Source: Tieghemiomyces parasiticus
Lineage: Eukaryota; Kickxellomycota; Dimargaritomycetes; Dimargaritales; Dimargaritaceae
Length of the DNA: 19,054 nt
Assembly: GCA_027575765.1 (NCBI GenBank)
Contig: JANBPT010000924.1
Location: 1 to 19,054 of the forward strand
Reading direction: 5' to 3'
In this document: positions 10,045-18,709 of the stretch, in pieces
Layout of the letters: the number at the start of each line of letters is the position of its first letter
Numbering within the stretch: position 1 is the stretch's first letter
Translations under genes and position numbers: made by a program
Notes under the pieces: model-generated
Databases searched by the model: none
Seen by the model: the letters and a program-made list of their open reading frames with translations, nothing else
What the model was told of the DNA's origin: nothing

Positions 10045-10650
10045 ATGCGATCGCTCATCACTATCAGCGCACCTTGTATGACGCTATTGGCACTCGGCCT
10101 GTCGCTTCTACAGCTAACGAACGCCACAGAAGCGGCGAGTCGTCCCAACGTTATACAACTTGCCGAGCTCACCCCCCCACCCAGCGTTCAGCCCCGACGA
10201 TCGACACGCCACCAGAATATGGTCCAAGAGCCGAGTACTCTCGAGCCAGTATATCTAACTGACCCCAATAAGGACCCGTTCCATCCGCGTTCACAGCCGT
10301 GCAGTAACCCAATCCCGGTCCCTACACACGGTGGGATTGCTCTCATTGACCCTGCATTACAAGCCAGAAACTACCGCACCCCACAGTGGTTGGCTTATTG
10401 CCCTAGTGTACCCGAGGTGGCCGGGAGCGGTGATGATATCCCAAAGACTTTCAGTAAAGGTCAAGATAGTCCTACTGGACAAACCGCCGCCTCCTCCATC
10501 GACGAGGAAGCTCGTTTCTTGGAGCTCTGGCATGAAGTTATCCATAGCGATCAGCTTTCACCCTCCTCCCCGTCCTTGCTGCCACGGTCCGCATCCGCTA
10601 CGACGGGCACTGATGTGGCCGTGGCTTTCGATACTGAAAATAAGTACTAG
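10045..10650 (+). CDS. Small secreted protein, unknown family
   Basis: I do not recognise the family. The 201-residue product begins MRSLITISAPCMTLLALGLS, a short basic start followed by a hydrophobic core to about residue 24. That is a good secretory signal peptide with likely cleavage near A27 or A30. The mature part is polar and Pro/Ser-rich with few charges, and has only two cysteines (in QPCSNP and AYCPSV). No transmembrane segment or known domain is visible. The ATG is the first one downstream of a TATA box at 9861, and the frame ends in TAG without needing an intron. Position, promoter and signal peptide together make it more likely real than chance. It could be a secreted or cell-surface protein; an effector-like role is speculation. 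ATTAAA at about 10764 may be its poly(A) signal. Confidence 0.6.
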   Translation: MRSLITISAPCMTLLALGLSLLQLTNATEAASRPNVIQLAELTPPPSVQPRRSTRHQNMVQEPSTLEPVYLTDPNKDPFHPRSQPCSNPIPVPTHGGIALIDPALQARNYRTPQWLAYCPSVPEVAGSGDDIPKTFSKGQDSPTGQTAASSIDEEARFLELWHEVIHSDQLSPSSPSLLPRSASATTGTDVAVAFDTENKY

Positions 10651-11384
10651 AGTCTTTTCGATTCCGAACGAGAGCCACAAGGTCCCACCGGGCTCGGACC
10701 GGACACCGCCCTACAGGCATAAATTCAGCTTCGCCGTACTCCACAACAGTTTGGCTATTCACATTAAAAACCCCCTTCCCCTTTCGTACCGTTTACATTA
10801 ATCTACCAGCACAATTTATTTCGTAAAGTGGATGCCTATAATCACTAGAAGTGAGTCCAGCTTAACCAATTTTCACCAATATGTCGACTCGAATTCATTA
10901 GTGGGTTATCCCCCGTGCTTGATAGCCCCGTAGTTCTATAATTGTAAACAAGTCCGCCTTTGACGCTGTGACCTTACCCACAGAGCATTATCATGTTGCA
11001 ATCAGCCCGACGCAGGCTTGCGATTTTCACTATGCCGTAGATATTTGTTTACAAAGGCAAATGCAGTCACCCAAGGGTGTTCATTCTGTTACTATCGCCG
11101 CCATTAAGCCGGGCCCCGTTGCGTATGGAATCGGTACGCTGGCTTGGAGGCGAGCTTGCCTCGTCTCACAGCGGTACCAGTTACATGCTTACGCTTATCT
11201 AGGCCATCATTCTCTCGGGATATTTAGTAACTTACATAATTCTTTGTTCGGCATCTTGGCAAGTAAGGTAAGGTTGGCCCGCATATCTGATACAGTGCGT
11301 TGCATCCCGTCAAGCGGAGTGGGAGCTAACACGTCACCTTTATTATTGGCACACGGCTGAGCATTAAATCCAGCTGCGCAAGGA
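10651..11384. other. Intergenic between two convergent genes
   Basis: Contains the presumed 3' ends of the plus-strand secreted-protein gene and the minus-strand helicase gene. The clearest signal is AATAAA on the minus strand at 11339-11344. A plus-strand open stretch of 130 codons at 10968-11360 has no recognisable domain, no promoter I can see, and runs antisense to the helicase 3' end, so I do not call it. Confidence 0.45.
11339..11344 (-). terminator. Probable poly(A) signal of the FANCJ-type helicase gene
   Basis: AATAAA on the minus strand, about 40 bases beyond the TAG at 11385-11387 but about 265 bases beyond the TAA at 11609-11611. The short spacing to the first of these stops favours the gene model with a fifth exon. 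Confidence 0.5.
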
Positions 11385-11460
11385 CTACCATGTCATCAGG
11401 GATTCGATATCGATATCTGGCCGATCTTCTAGGTGGTCAACTTCTTGCTTTGGGGGCGAC
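11385..11460 (-). other. Candidate last exon (exon 5) of the FANCJ-type helicase
   Basis: Donor GTAAGT at 11612-11607, made partly of the apparent stop codon (TGG TAA GTT), pairs with acceptor GTTACAG ending at 11461 after a long pyrimidine-rich tract. The phase is preserved (TG|G stays Trp) and the frame runs 24 more codons to TAG. The added tail starts SPPKQEVDHLEDRPD and is acidic. A minus-strand AATAAA follows 41 bases later. Without splicing, the protein simply ends at MERW. Confidence 0.55.
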
Positions 11461-14400
11461 CTGTAACGCAGAATGCAGGGGGCCAAAGGAAGCGAAGTGT
11501 GTGTGTGTGCAGGGGGGGGGAGTAAGAGGGCGAGAAAGAGATTAGAATCTATCGATAGCTTACCGGATTGTCGTTAACTTCATACGGTACGTTATACGCC
11601 TGTTCAACTTACCACCGCTCCATAAACTCCCGTAAGCTATCCATAGCTAAATCGAACCGTGGATGACACCGGGCGCGCCCGCGCACCCACTTGGACAGCT
11701 TTTCAATATTAGCCTGTTGGTAAAACCGGGACTCCAGAAAGATGATGGCACCCCAGTCGCCACGGTGGCGGATACACCGTCCCAGGGCCTGGTTGGTGGC
11801 CCGAAAGGCCTGGGTAGTATACCACTCGCGGCCGGACAGGCGATTTTGCGGGTCGAGCGCCACTGCCTCGTCGTTGTACTTCTGCTTTAGGCCCACTTGG
11901 ACGTCCCGGTAGTTGGGGAACGGGATGCCGACGTTGACCACAGCGCGACAGCCCCTGTCAGAAAAGTCAATCCCCTCCGAGACTTTACCGCGGTAGACGG
12001 CCAACATAAGGCTGCCCGTTAGCGCTGCTGGGCGTCGGTTGCAGTCGTCGGCGGCGTCCGCATAGTAGCGTTTGAGGAACCGCTCAAAGTCACCCTTGTT
12101 GACCTGTCGAGGCTCAATCATGAGTGACTTGAGCTTGACCAGTTCGTCATAGATGCCCACCTGGCGCCAGCGCTGGTGCATCAGATCGATCATGCTGTAG
12201 GAGGGCATGAAGCAGAGTACGCCGTGCGGGGTGTGCCGGCAGATCTCCAACAGGGCCCGGCCGATCTCGTCCTGAAAAGCCGCCGTGGAGGTGACACTGT
12301 AGATACCTTTCAATTCGTGACCCATTGGCCCCACGGGTAGGACGCCCACCCACGTCTGGTCCTCCTTGATGACATGGCCGGCCTCAACTGACAAGGGGCT
12401 GCGGAACCGGATGTAGTAGATTGACAGGGCAGGTGAGTCAATGTGGAAAATAGCGGAGGTCAGTGGTTTTACAGAAGTCGGGAGAGGGGGATCACAGTTG
12501 GTGACTGACGTGCCTTACTGTCCAAGGTTACCCCAGCCCTGGCATTATAACTGCCCGCTTGTTAGGTACCACTAGCGGCGTGGGTACTTACAATGTGATT
12601 TGGAGTTCTGATGAAAACGTGTTCATCTGAAAGGGGAGACGCGCAGCGTTCAGTTGGAACGAATTATCAATGTGTTAGTAATCGACACGCAAGCGGAGCC
12701 TCGCGGCGAGTTGGAACCCACCCTCACCTTAACTATTCGAGCGTAGATAACCTACCGGGGACAGGGTGCCGCTCGTCAGAACCACGGACCGACACATTTG
12801 GGCTACCGGCCTGAAGGCAATTCCAGGGTTCATACACCAGAAGGCCACTTCGGTGACATAAGCCGGGAGGACCCGGTTTAGCACCTTGCACAGCTCTTTA
12901 TCCCGCATAGGGTCGGACTTGCGCTTGATGAGGGCTAGATGATAGTCGCGGAGGTATTCAGCGTCTTTGTCGAGCATGTTACTGAACACAAAAACCAGCT
13001 TGCGGAGGATGTTGAGGCTCATGGCTGAGAGGTGAGGTAGTATGTCCAATTCCTCGTCACTGGTCTCCTCGTTGCTCATTTCCCGATCCCGTTTCGCGCG
13101 CTGCTCGGCATTGTGTTCGCGCCGCGAGGCGGTCTCCTGTTCGATTTTGATGAGGTGGGCGGCAACAGTCTTGACGGAGTCGACACTCACATTGGCTTTC
13201 TCAAGGAAGTGGGCGGCCTCGTCGCCTGCCAGGCTGGAGAGGAAATGTCAAATGCGGGAAAGTGTTCCAGGGTGGGGATTTAAAGGGCAATTTTTGGTCA
13301 GCTCAATGTCAGTTGTAGAGAGTCCTGTACCACCTTAAGGTACACATTGCCTCGCTTCTAGACGAACGCACGTCTAGCGCCCAGGGACGGTCAGGCCCGA
13401 GCAAAGCCACTTACGTGGTCACACTGCGTTCGTACTCCTGGATGCTGTACTCGATATCTGGATCCCGGATAGCGTTAATAATGGCGAGCAGCATATCGAG
13501 GTAAAACTGATGGGCGCCTTCGGGGCCGTCTACCGGCACCAGTTCCTTAAGCTGCCGACAAATATTCTCCAGCTCCAGTGCACTGTACTGACAGGAGGCG
13601 CTACCACGGGCCACGTCCTCGATATTGTGGGCCTCGTCCAGGATGACGATACTGCCCTCCAGTTCGATGCCGGTGGCCTGGCGGATTAGCGGGTCGACCA
13701 GGTAGTTATACGGACAAAACACAATCTCAGCATCGTCGGCGAGCTCCCGGGTGGCATAATACGGGCAGCCCTTCCGCGACATTTGCAGTTTGATCAGATC
13801 CTCGAGGTCCCACACACTGCTCACGCCGCAATTCGTCCGCACGCGGCTGACGAGGTTAGCCGTGTTGTGGGCGAAATGGCACTTGCTGAGCTCGCGGGCA
13901 TCTTGGCACTGCTCGTCGGTATTGGGCGCTTGCGCGATGCGCCGGTTAACGCAGCCATGCTTGCGGCTGGCAAGTAGGGACATCTTGGGGCGATACACCG
14001 TATTGCGCTTAAGTTCCCGGATCACCTGGGAGATTTGCTTGTGGGTTCGGGTGCCGAAATAAATCCGGGGCGGCCGACCCCGCCGGATCGGTTCCTCGGA
14101 GGGGTCCGCAGCGGTATATTTATCGGTCAAATGGTCCAGATTGTCAAGGTAGTTCCACGGGAGGAACTCTTCCCAGGGCCGCGGGACGCCACCCAGGACC
14201 TGGGTCAGGTGGACCATGGCTTGGTCAATAGGTTTGTGTTCTTTGACGTCGGCTACGAGCGCACGGATCTGACGGAGGGTGAGTCGCCGTTTCTTTGACG
14301 GCCATTTAAACTGGAGAATGCGGGCGGCCTCGGCAGGGGTCAGGTCTGGCACCTCGCACTCAAGGATCTCGGCAGGCCGGGGAACGAAGCCGCCGCCCTT

Positions 14401-15141
14401 TAGGGGGTGATCGCTGCTGGCGGGTGGCGAGGTGCGGTCCGCTGAGGGAACCCTCGCGTGGTCAATGATCATAATGGGGTCGTCCGAAGTACCCTGGGAC
14501 ACGTCCGTCCCTTCGTTATCAGAGACCACAATCGCCGTGGAAGCTAAAGGTGGTGGTGACTTGGGTGACGGGGCAAATGAGTGCTCGGATGGGGCCGAGG
14601 CGTCCGCCGTCGCAGCCGCCAGCCGTTTTAGGTCCGATAGAGGCCAGGACTGGGAGGCCGCGAGCAGCCGTAGAAACATCGTGTCTTCCATCACCCTTCG
14701 TGAGACGAATTCAAATAACTTGGAATCGAGGAGCTGTACATGTTCAGCTTCTGTATTGCCCGGCAGTAATAGCTTTAAGAAGCGGGCGCGGACAGCTCGC
14801 TGGCGCTCCTCGCGTTCCCGTTTCTTTTCACGGTATTCGTCGTGGAGACGTCCCCCTTCAGCCTCCTGCCAGCCCAGGGCGGCGCACAGGAGCGCCAGAG
14901 TCTTGCCTGAACCGGTCGGACTTTCTAACAGAGCATTGCTGGACTCCTTGAGGGCCTTGACGATCTTGGCCATGAGCTGGAGTTGGGCGGGATATGGCGG
15001 GAAGGGGAACTTGACCAAAACCCCGCCTATGGGGAACGTAAGGATGGCGGGGGGTTTGACTTCTTTGGCTGCGTCGGTCACCGCGCCAGCCCAGGAGGGC
15101 CCAGCCAAGTCGGCCAAAGATTTCGGCTTTATGACCGCCAA
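11385..15141 (-). CDS. BRIP1: FANCJ/BRIP1-type iron-sulfur DNA helicase
   Basis: A superfamily 2 XPD-like 5'-3' helicase of the FANCJ branch, which acts in crosslink repair and G-quadruplex unwinding. Exons on the minus strand: 15141-13415, 13233-12756, 12626-12592, 12398-11613 and 11460-11385, giving about 1033 residues. Stopping at the TAA at 11609 gives 1009. Numbering from the first codon: aromatic/Q motif PFPPYPAQLQL about 46-56; Walker A SPTGSGKT (Lys80); RIYFGTRTHKQI about 359-370; iron-sulfur cysteines Cys397, 412, 421 and 459; DEAH 502-505; TSGTLSP about 729-735; GKVSEGIDFSD about 884-894; QALGRCIRHR about 950-959. Motif Ia sequence and the iron-sulfur spacing fit FANCJ better than XPD, RTEL1 or Chl1. 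Residues about 95-350 are a long charged insertion with two SUMO-interacting-like motifs. The codon at 15141 is TTG and no ATG lies in the open frame upstream, so the true start is probably in an unidentified upstream exon. Confidence 0.9.
11461..11612 (-). other. Candidate intron 4 of the FANCJ-type helicase
   Basis: 152 bp, similar to the other introns. Donor GTAAGT, acceptor TTACAG, with CTAAT about 11542-11546 as a possible branch sequence and a (C)n/(CA)n tract before the acceptor. Supported by consensus and phase only; no conserved sequence lies downstream to prove it. Confidence 0.5.
12399..12591 (-). other. Intron 3 of the FANCJ-type helicase
   Basis: 193 bp, donor GTAAGT and acceptor TTCCGCAG. 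It splits a Phe codon (TT|C). Removing it joins the micro-exon to PLSVEAGHVIKEDQTWVG, which corresponds to the conserved LEA-x-H-I-I...WVG segment of FANCJ proteins. Confidence 0.85.
12592..12626 (-). other. 35-nt micro-exon (exon 3) of the FANCJ-type helicase
   Basis: Encodes MNTFSSELQIT plus two bases of the next codon (Phe). It fills exactly the gap between TSGTLSP at the end of exon 2 and PLSVEAGH at the start of exon 4. FANCJ proteins there read TLSP-M-x-S-F-S-S-E-L-G. Acceptor CCCCTTTCAG and donor GTAAGT are both strong, and the phases match on both sides. It is too short for open-reading-frame methods. Confidence 0.9.
12627..12755 (-). other. Intron 2 of the FANCJ-type helicase
   Basis: 129 bp, the shortest intron here. 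Donor GTAGGT directly after the TSGTLSP codons, perfect TACTAAC branch site at 12680-12674, acceptor CTTTCAG, phase 0. Confidence 0.88.
13234..13414 (-). other. Intron 1 of the FANCJ-type helicase
   Basis: 181 bp, donor GTAAGT and acceptor CTCTCCAG. It splits a Thr codon (AC|C), giving ...ERSVTT|LAGDEAAHFLEKAN. A nearby second AG (GGCAG, 8 bases on) would break the frame. The intron contains a 7-bp inverted repeat, CTAGACG...CGTCTAG, at about 13357-13376. Confidence 0.85.
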
Positions 15142-15814
15142 TGTGTGGAATGTGGTAACGGTCGAGTCAATGGTAACTACTGGTGGGGAAGGGGGTAGAG
15201 CTCAGGGATAGGATGTCAACCGGAGCCTAGCGGCATGAGGATAGGATCAGCAATGTGACCAGCGGCAGCAGGATATGGAAGAAAGTGGGCCTGAAGTTAA
15301 TAATAGTAAACTCCTCGGGCTTTAATGATATATTGGGAGTATGGTGGCTCGTGGGGTGTTGTGAACGAATACTGGGGGTGGACGGGATATAGTTCCATGA
15401 TCAAGCCACAATTGACAGGTGGGGCGAGTGTGCTGAGAATCGGCTTTTATGTGAAGAAAAAACTGAAGAGTAATAGGGCCGTGCGGTCCGCCGGGACTGG
15501 CTAGCCCCGGCCGAGTCGGCTGTTGTGTGGGCGGCAGCTTTGCTTAACCCGTGTTAGGCGGACCGCCGTCGCTCAACCGCCCTGAGCCACGTCAACGCGA
15601 ATCAGTGGGCCGGACGTACAAGCAGCCCCCCGCCCAGCCTCTCCCCCCCCTGGGCCACCGGGGCAAATGGGCGGCAGAACTCCGCCCGCTTCAAGCTCTA
15701 CTACCCACCCCACTTTGCCATGAGACCATACCCCTTGCCATCCTTGGTCCATTCATTCATCCATCTTCTTACCCGTCCCATTTCACACGTCCCTCAAGCA
15801 ATTCTTCGCCGCCC
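15142..15814. promoter_or_regulatory. Divergent promoter region between helicase and FAM114 genes
   Basis: The helicase gene reads left and the FAM114 gene reads right. The region must hold both promoters and, probably, the missing first exon of the helicase. On the minus strand the frame stays open to about 15200, and a pyrimidine-rich acceptor-like CCCCTTCCCCACCAG ends at 15180. A CATAAAAG at 15444-15451 (minus strand) is a weak TATA candidate. A perfect 10-bp inverted repeat has arms at 15483-15492 and 15557-15566. The right third is C-rich and would be the FAM114 leader. Confidence 0.5.
15483..15566. repeat. 10-bp inverted repeat with CGG-N-CCG arms in the divergent promoter
   Basis: GCGGTCCGCC at 15483-15492 is the exact reverse complement of GGCGGACCGC at 15557-15566, with 64 bases between. 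Each arm also contains its own small palindrome, CGG-T-CCG and CGG-A-CCG. Fungal Zn2Cys6 regulators bind paired CGG/CCG triplets, though usually with a defined wider spacer. An operator role is inference. Confidence 0.45.
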
Positions 15815-18197
15815 ATGGCCACTCCGCTGCATCCCCCTCCCTCTGACGACCGTGCGCAGGAGCCACGTGCGCCCTGCCCCTCCAACCTGGCGGACGAGCA
15901 CGACCTAGTCTCTGACTCCGACGATGACTCCTTCGCGTCGTTTGAGGACGCCGTGGAGAACCTGGATACCACTGAGGGCAACCACACCCTCACTTCGGAG
16001 CCCACATCACCCCGATTACCCTCCGATGTGCTACCAACAGCTGTAATTCCGTCACCGCCGGCTGCCTCGCCCACAGGGTCCTCTGCTCCGACCCCTTCTG
16101 CTATAACGCCGGAGCGCCAGGTGTCGCTCACCGATACTTCTGCGTCTTCTAGTCTCGCAAACGGGTCGAAGTGTGACCCCGACCGGTCCGCCGCAGCAGG
16201 CCATACGGATGACCCCCAGGAAATCACCGTTCTTGACGCGCCCCAAAGTTCCGCCCCCGAACCAAGCCAGGCTCATAAAACACCAAAGTCGACAGAGGAC
16301 AAGAGTGAACTACCCGAACCAGTTGAGCCAGAACGCCCGGCAGCCCCTAAAGAGATCGCCGCCACAGGGTGGGGTAGCTGGTCCACTTTCCTGACCTCCG
16401 CTGAGACCATCTACTCACAAGCCCAAAAGATGACCGAAAACCTGAAAGACATCTCCATCGACGACGTGTACGCCAAAATTGACCCCGATTTCAAGCGAGC
16501 CGCCGGAACAGAGGCAGCGTCTACAGAATCGTCAGACTCAGCCGACGGCCCGCCCAACTTTGCGACCCTATTCGACCGCAACGCCGAGAAACGGGTTGGC
16601 CCCACCGACTCCAGCCACTCCCAGGCCGCCGAAGGGGACGTGGCAACCACCCAACACGACACAATCAACTCACTCGATCGATCTGTCGTGGTGGCCGGTG
16701 AGACTGGCGATCTTCTCCTGGGCACCCTCGACAAGACCTTTGACTTCGCCTCCAATTTGCTCGGAAGCGCCGTCCTAGGTGGCTACCGCACCCTGGAGCA
16801 GGCCAATCTCAGTGACAAGCTGGCCCAGTTGCGGGCTAACCCCGAGGCCAAACAGGCTCTTGACCGGTCGCTCAAGCTAGGAGAGAACGCCATGCGCGGC
16901 AGTCTGGCCGCTCTCGAAAACCTGGGCCGATCCGCAGTGGACGTTGTCAATGAAAAGGTAGGTTAAATCAGGGTAGCGTGTCGCTGCTGGCACGCCATAC
17001 GCAAGCCCATACGGTGCACCCGATATATCCACTTTAACGGTGGCCTCCAGATGATCCCCTGCCATGCTGACTATACAGCGTCCTAACCTTACCTCCACAT
17101 ATCTGCATCTACCATCGCTCCCTTCCACTTAGCGCCTGGCGGCTCAAACGGCAGCGGACCCATCGGTCGGATCCGTGGCCCCGGAAAGGCCCCACGAGAA
17201 TTCCTGGGACGGCTGTTTTCGCAAGTACAAGGGCGCCCTCTATTTCCAAACGACCCAGGAGATTGCCGATGAGAAAGTCGGACACCTCACCGCCATCATA
17301 ACCCACGCCCCTGCGCTAGGGGAGCGCTGTACGGCAACTTTCGCCGATATCGACCAACTCTTCGCGAAAGAATCAACGCCTACCGAGGCTGAAGGGACTG
17401 GTGTCAGTCGGTTCTCCTCCAGCAATACTAATGGAACTGCGGCCATGGTGAGTATATATAGATTATTTACTGGCGCTCGAACATACTGCCCGGGAACGTG
17501 GTAATGACCTCGCTGCTCATCCGTGCCTACCAGTACTGCGCGCTCACTTTTATTTTTATATTTCTAATCACTCATCATTGTCACAACCTCTGACCACCAT
17601 CACTATCCATTCCATCGTATTTAGGAGGAGCTCTTTTCCGCCTTGCAGGTCGAGGACCCTGACGAATTCCACATGATGCAAGAGATCAGTGAGGAGGTTG
17701 AAGAATTCAGGGAGGACGGCAGCTCAGCCACCATCACTGAATTCACGGAGGGGGAAACGGTCGTCGCACGGCAAACCACCCTCGACGGGTTCCACCGGAC
17801 GGCCTTCAAAACGCTGGCTGAGTTTGCTGTGGTTGCCTGCAAGTTGATGCTTGCATTAACCAACGGCGCCGCTCAGCAGATCGAGAAGTTCCACAAGAAC
17901 CCCACCGATGCGGGCTACCACGCCACCACCGCCCTTGACCTGGCCCGTCGATACCACACCGTCCTCGACCACATCATGGGCGAAGTCCGGTGGGTCGGCC
18001 GAGTGTTTGCCCAGACGGCCGACGAACTGCTCGCCGCGGCACCTGAGCTCGATATGGAGGATCCGGCGGCTTTCGTTCTGGCTGCCCTCCAGGAGGACCT
18101 AGACCGCACCGAGTCCCGGATTCGCGGGGCCTCACGGCCCCTCCCCGCCGCAACCAAGCTCCTTCACGCCTACATCATGTCGGTGGCCGAGGCTTGA
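15815..18197 (+). CDS. FAM114 family (DUF719) protein, likely vesicle-traffic factor
   Basis: Three exons, 15815-16957, 17133-17447 and 17625-18197, joined in phase 0, give 676 residues. Animal FAM114A proteins (about 500-560 residues) have been reported to bind Rab2 at Golgi/ER membranes; function here is inferred. Residues 31-50 hold an acidic DSDDDSFASFEDA stretch. About 52-180 is Ser/Pro-rich and disordered. WGSW at 186-189 and the helix after it resemble the family's WG-x-WG segment. About 290-381, rich in small residues and amphipathic (TGDLLLGTLDKTFDF...NAMRGSLAALENLGRSAVDVV), is the DUF719 core. Exon 2 gives FRKYKGALYFQTTQEI, like the family's LFDEFQGL...EAL. Exon 3 gives the C-terminal helical domain, from about 530 (DGFHRTAFKTLAEF...HAYIMSVAEA). 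The ATG at 15815 has a strong context (CCGCCCATGG) and is the first in frame; the open frame back to 15551 has no ATG. A shorter out-of-frame ATG lies at 15720. Confidence 0.87.
16958..17132 (+). other. Intron 1 of the FAM114 gene
   Basis: 175 bp, donor GTAGGT, branch-like CCTAAC at 17082-17087, acceptor CCACTTAG, phase 0. Joins ...AVDVVNEK to RLAAQTAADPS. Read-through would stop at TAA, 16964-16966. Confidence 0.85.
17448..17624 (+). other. Intron 2 of the FAM114 gene
   Basis: 177 bp, donor GTGAGT, T-rich interior, acceptor CGTATTTAG, phase 0. Joins ...TNGTAAM to EELFSALQVEDPDE. A second AG (TTGCAG, 24 bases on) is also in frame and would drop 8 residues; I prefer the first because the T-rich tract adjoins it. 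Confidence 0.8.
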
Positions 18198-18709
18198 GCA
18201 GCCATTTCCCTGCCACGTCATTGTCCAGTTTTATACGATGTTGCTGTGTATCCCGGGGGGAAGATCCGTCCTCTCACCCATGGCCAATAAAGGTGACCAT
18301 ATACCTTTTTTCTCCTGGGTAGAAATGGAGTTGGATGTTGTCAATGTGTTGCGCCCGCAGCGTGACCCGCGTGGGCTGAGGTGCCAGGCTACCTCTGCCC
18401 TCCGTCAACCCTTCAATGTGATAGCGGGCGAATCCACCTCGCGACCAAACTTTCATCACATCATGTCGCTCCCAACATAGCTCATCCAAAGTTTTCCTCC
18501 CGTTGAAATTATTCTAACGATGGAGGCACTCACTGTGATTGGGAATCGACGATTGTGGAATTTATAGACGTTTGACTTTGCAGTGCCTCGGGAATAGCCC
18601 CTAGTATCCTGATAGAGTGGTTTAGAGTACCGGGCACCGTCGGCCACCGCACGAGCGGTCTAGAGTGGCCCCTTTTCACGCTCCCCTTCAGTTTCTATTA
18701 TACTGGCAC
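18198..18709. other. Intergenic between convergent FAM114 and A49 genes
   Basis: About 0.5 kb holding the two 3' ends. AATAAA at 18286-18291 on the plus strand fits the FAM114 gene. No AATAAA is seen on the minus strand for the A49 gene; TATAAA at about 18558-18563 is the nearest variant. No gene is supported here. Confidence 0.5.
18286..18291 (+). terminator. Probable poly(A) signal of the FAM114 gene
   Basis: AATAAA on the coding strand, 88 bases after the TGA at 18195-18197, followed by GGTGACC and a T-rich stretch. Called from motif and position. Confidence 0.5.

Noticed and set aside
9807..10262. 151-codon plus-strand frame overlapping the secreted-protein gene
   Set aside because: It starts upstream of the TATA box at 9861 and runs in another frame through the signal-peptide gene, with no protein-like features.
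10968..11360. 130-codon plus-strand frame
   Set aside because: No domain, signal peptide or promoter, and it overlaps the 3' end of the helicase gene antisense.
11496..11520. GT dinucleotide run followed by a G run
   Set aside because: Simple low-complexity sequence inside a probable intron, where its complement serves as the pyrimidine tract; not a separate feature.
13350..13385. Inverted repeat CTAGACG...CGTCTAG
   Set aside because: Seven bases per arm within a helicase intron; chance is a sufficient explanation.
14432..15211. 259-codon open frame on the plus strand
   Set aside because: It lies antisense to exon 1 of the helicase, whose motifs (Walker A, DEAH, iron-sulfur cysteines) are on the other strand; its Ser/Arg-rich product is a shadow of GC-rich coding.
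15551..15814. N-terminal extension of the FAM114 frame by 88 codons
   Set aside because: It starts with GTG and contains no ATG; the first ATG, with a strong context, is at 15815.
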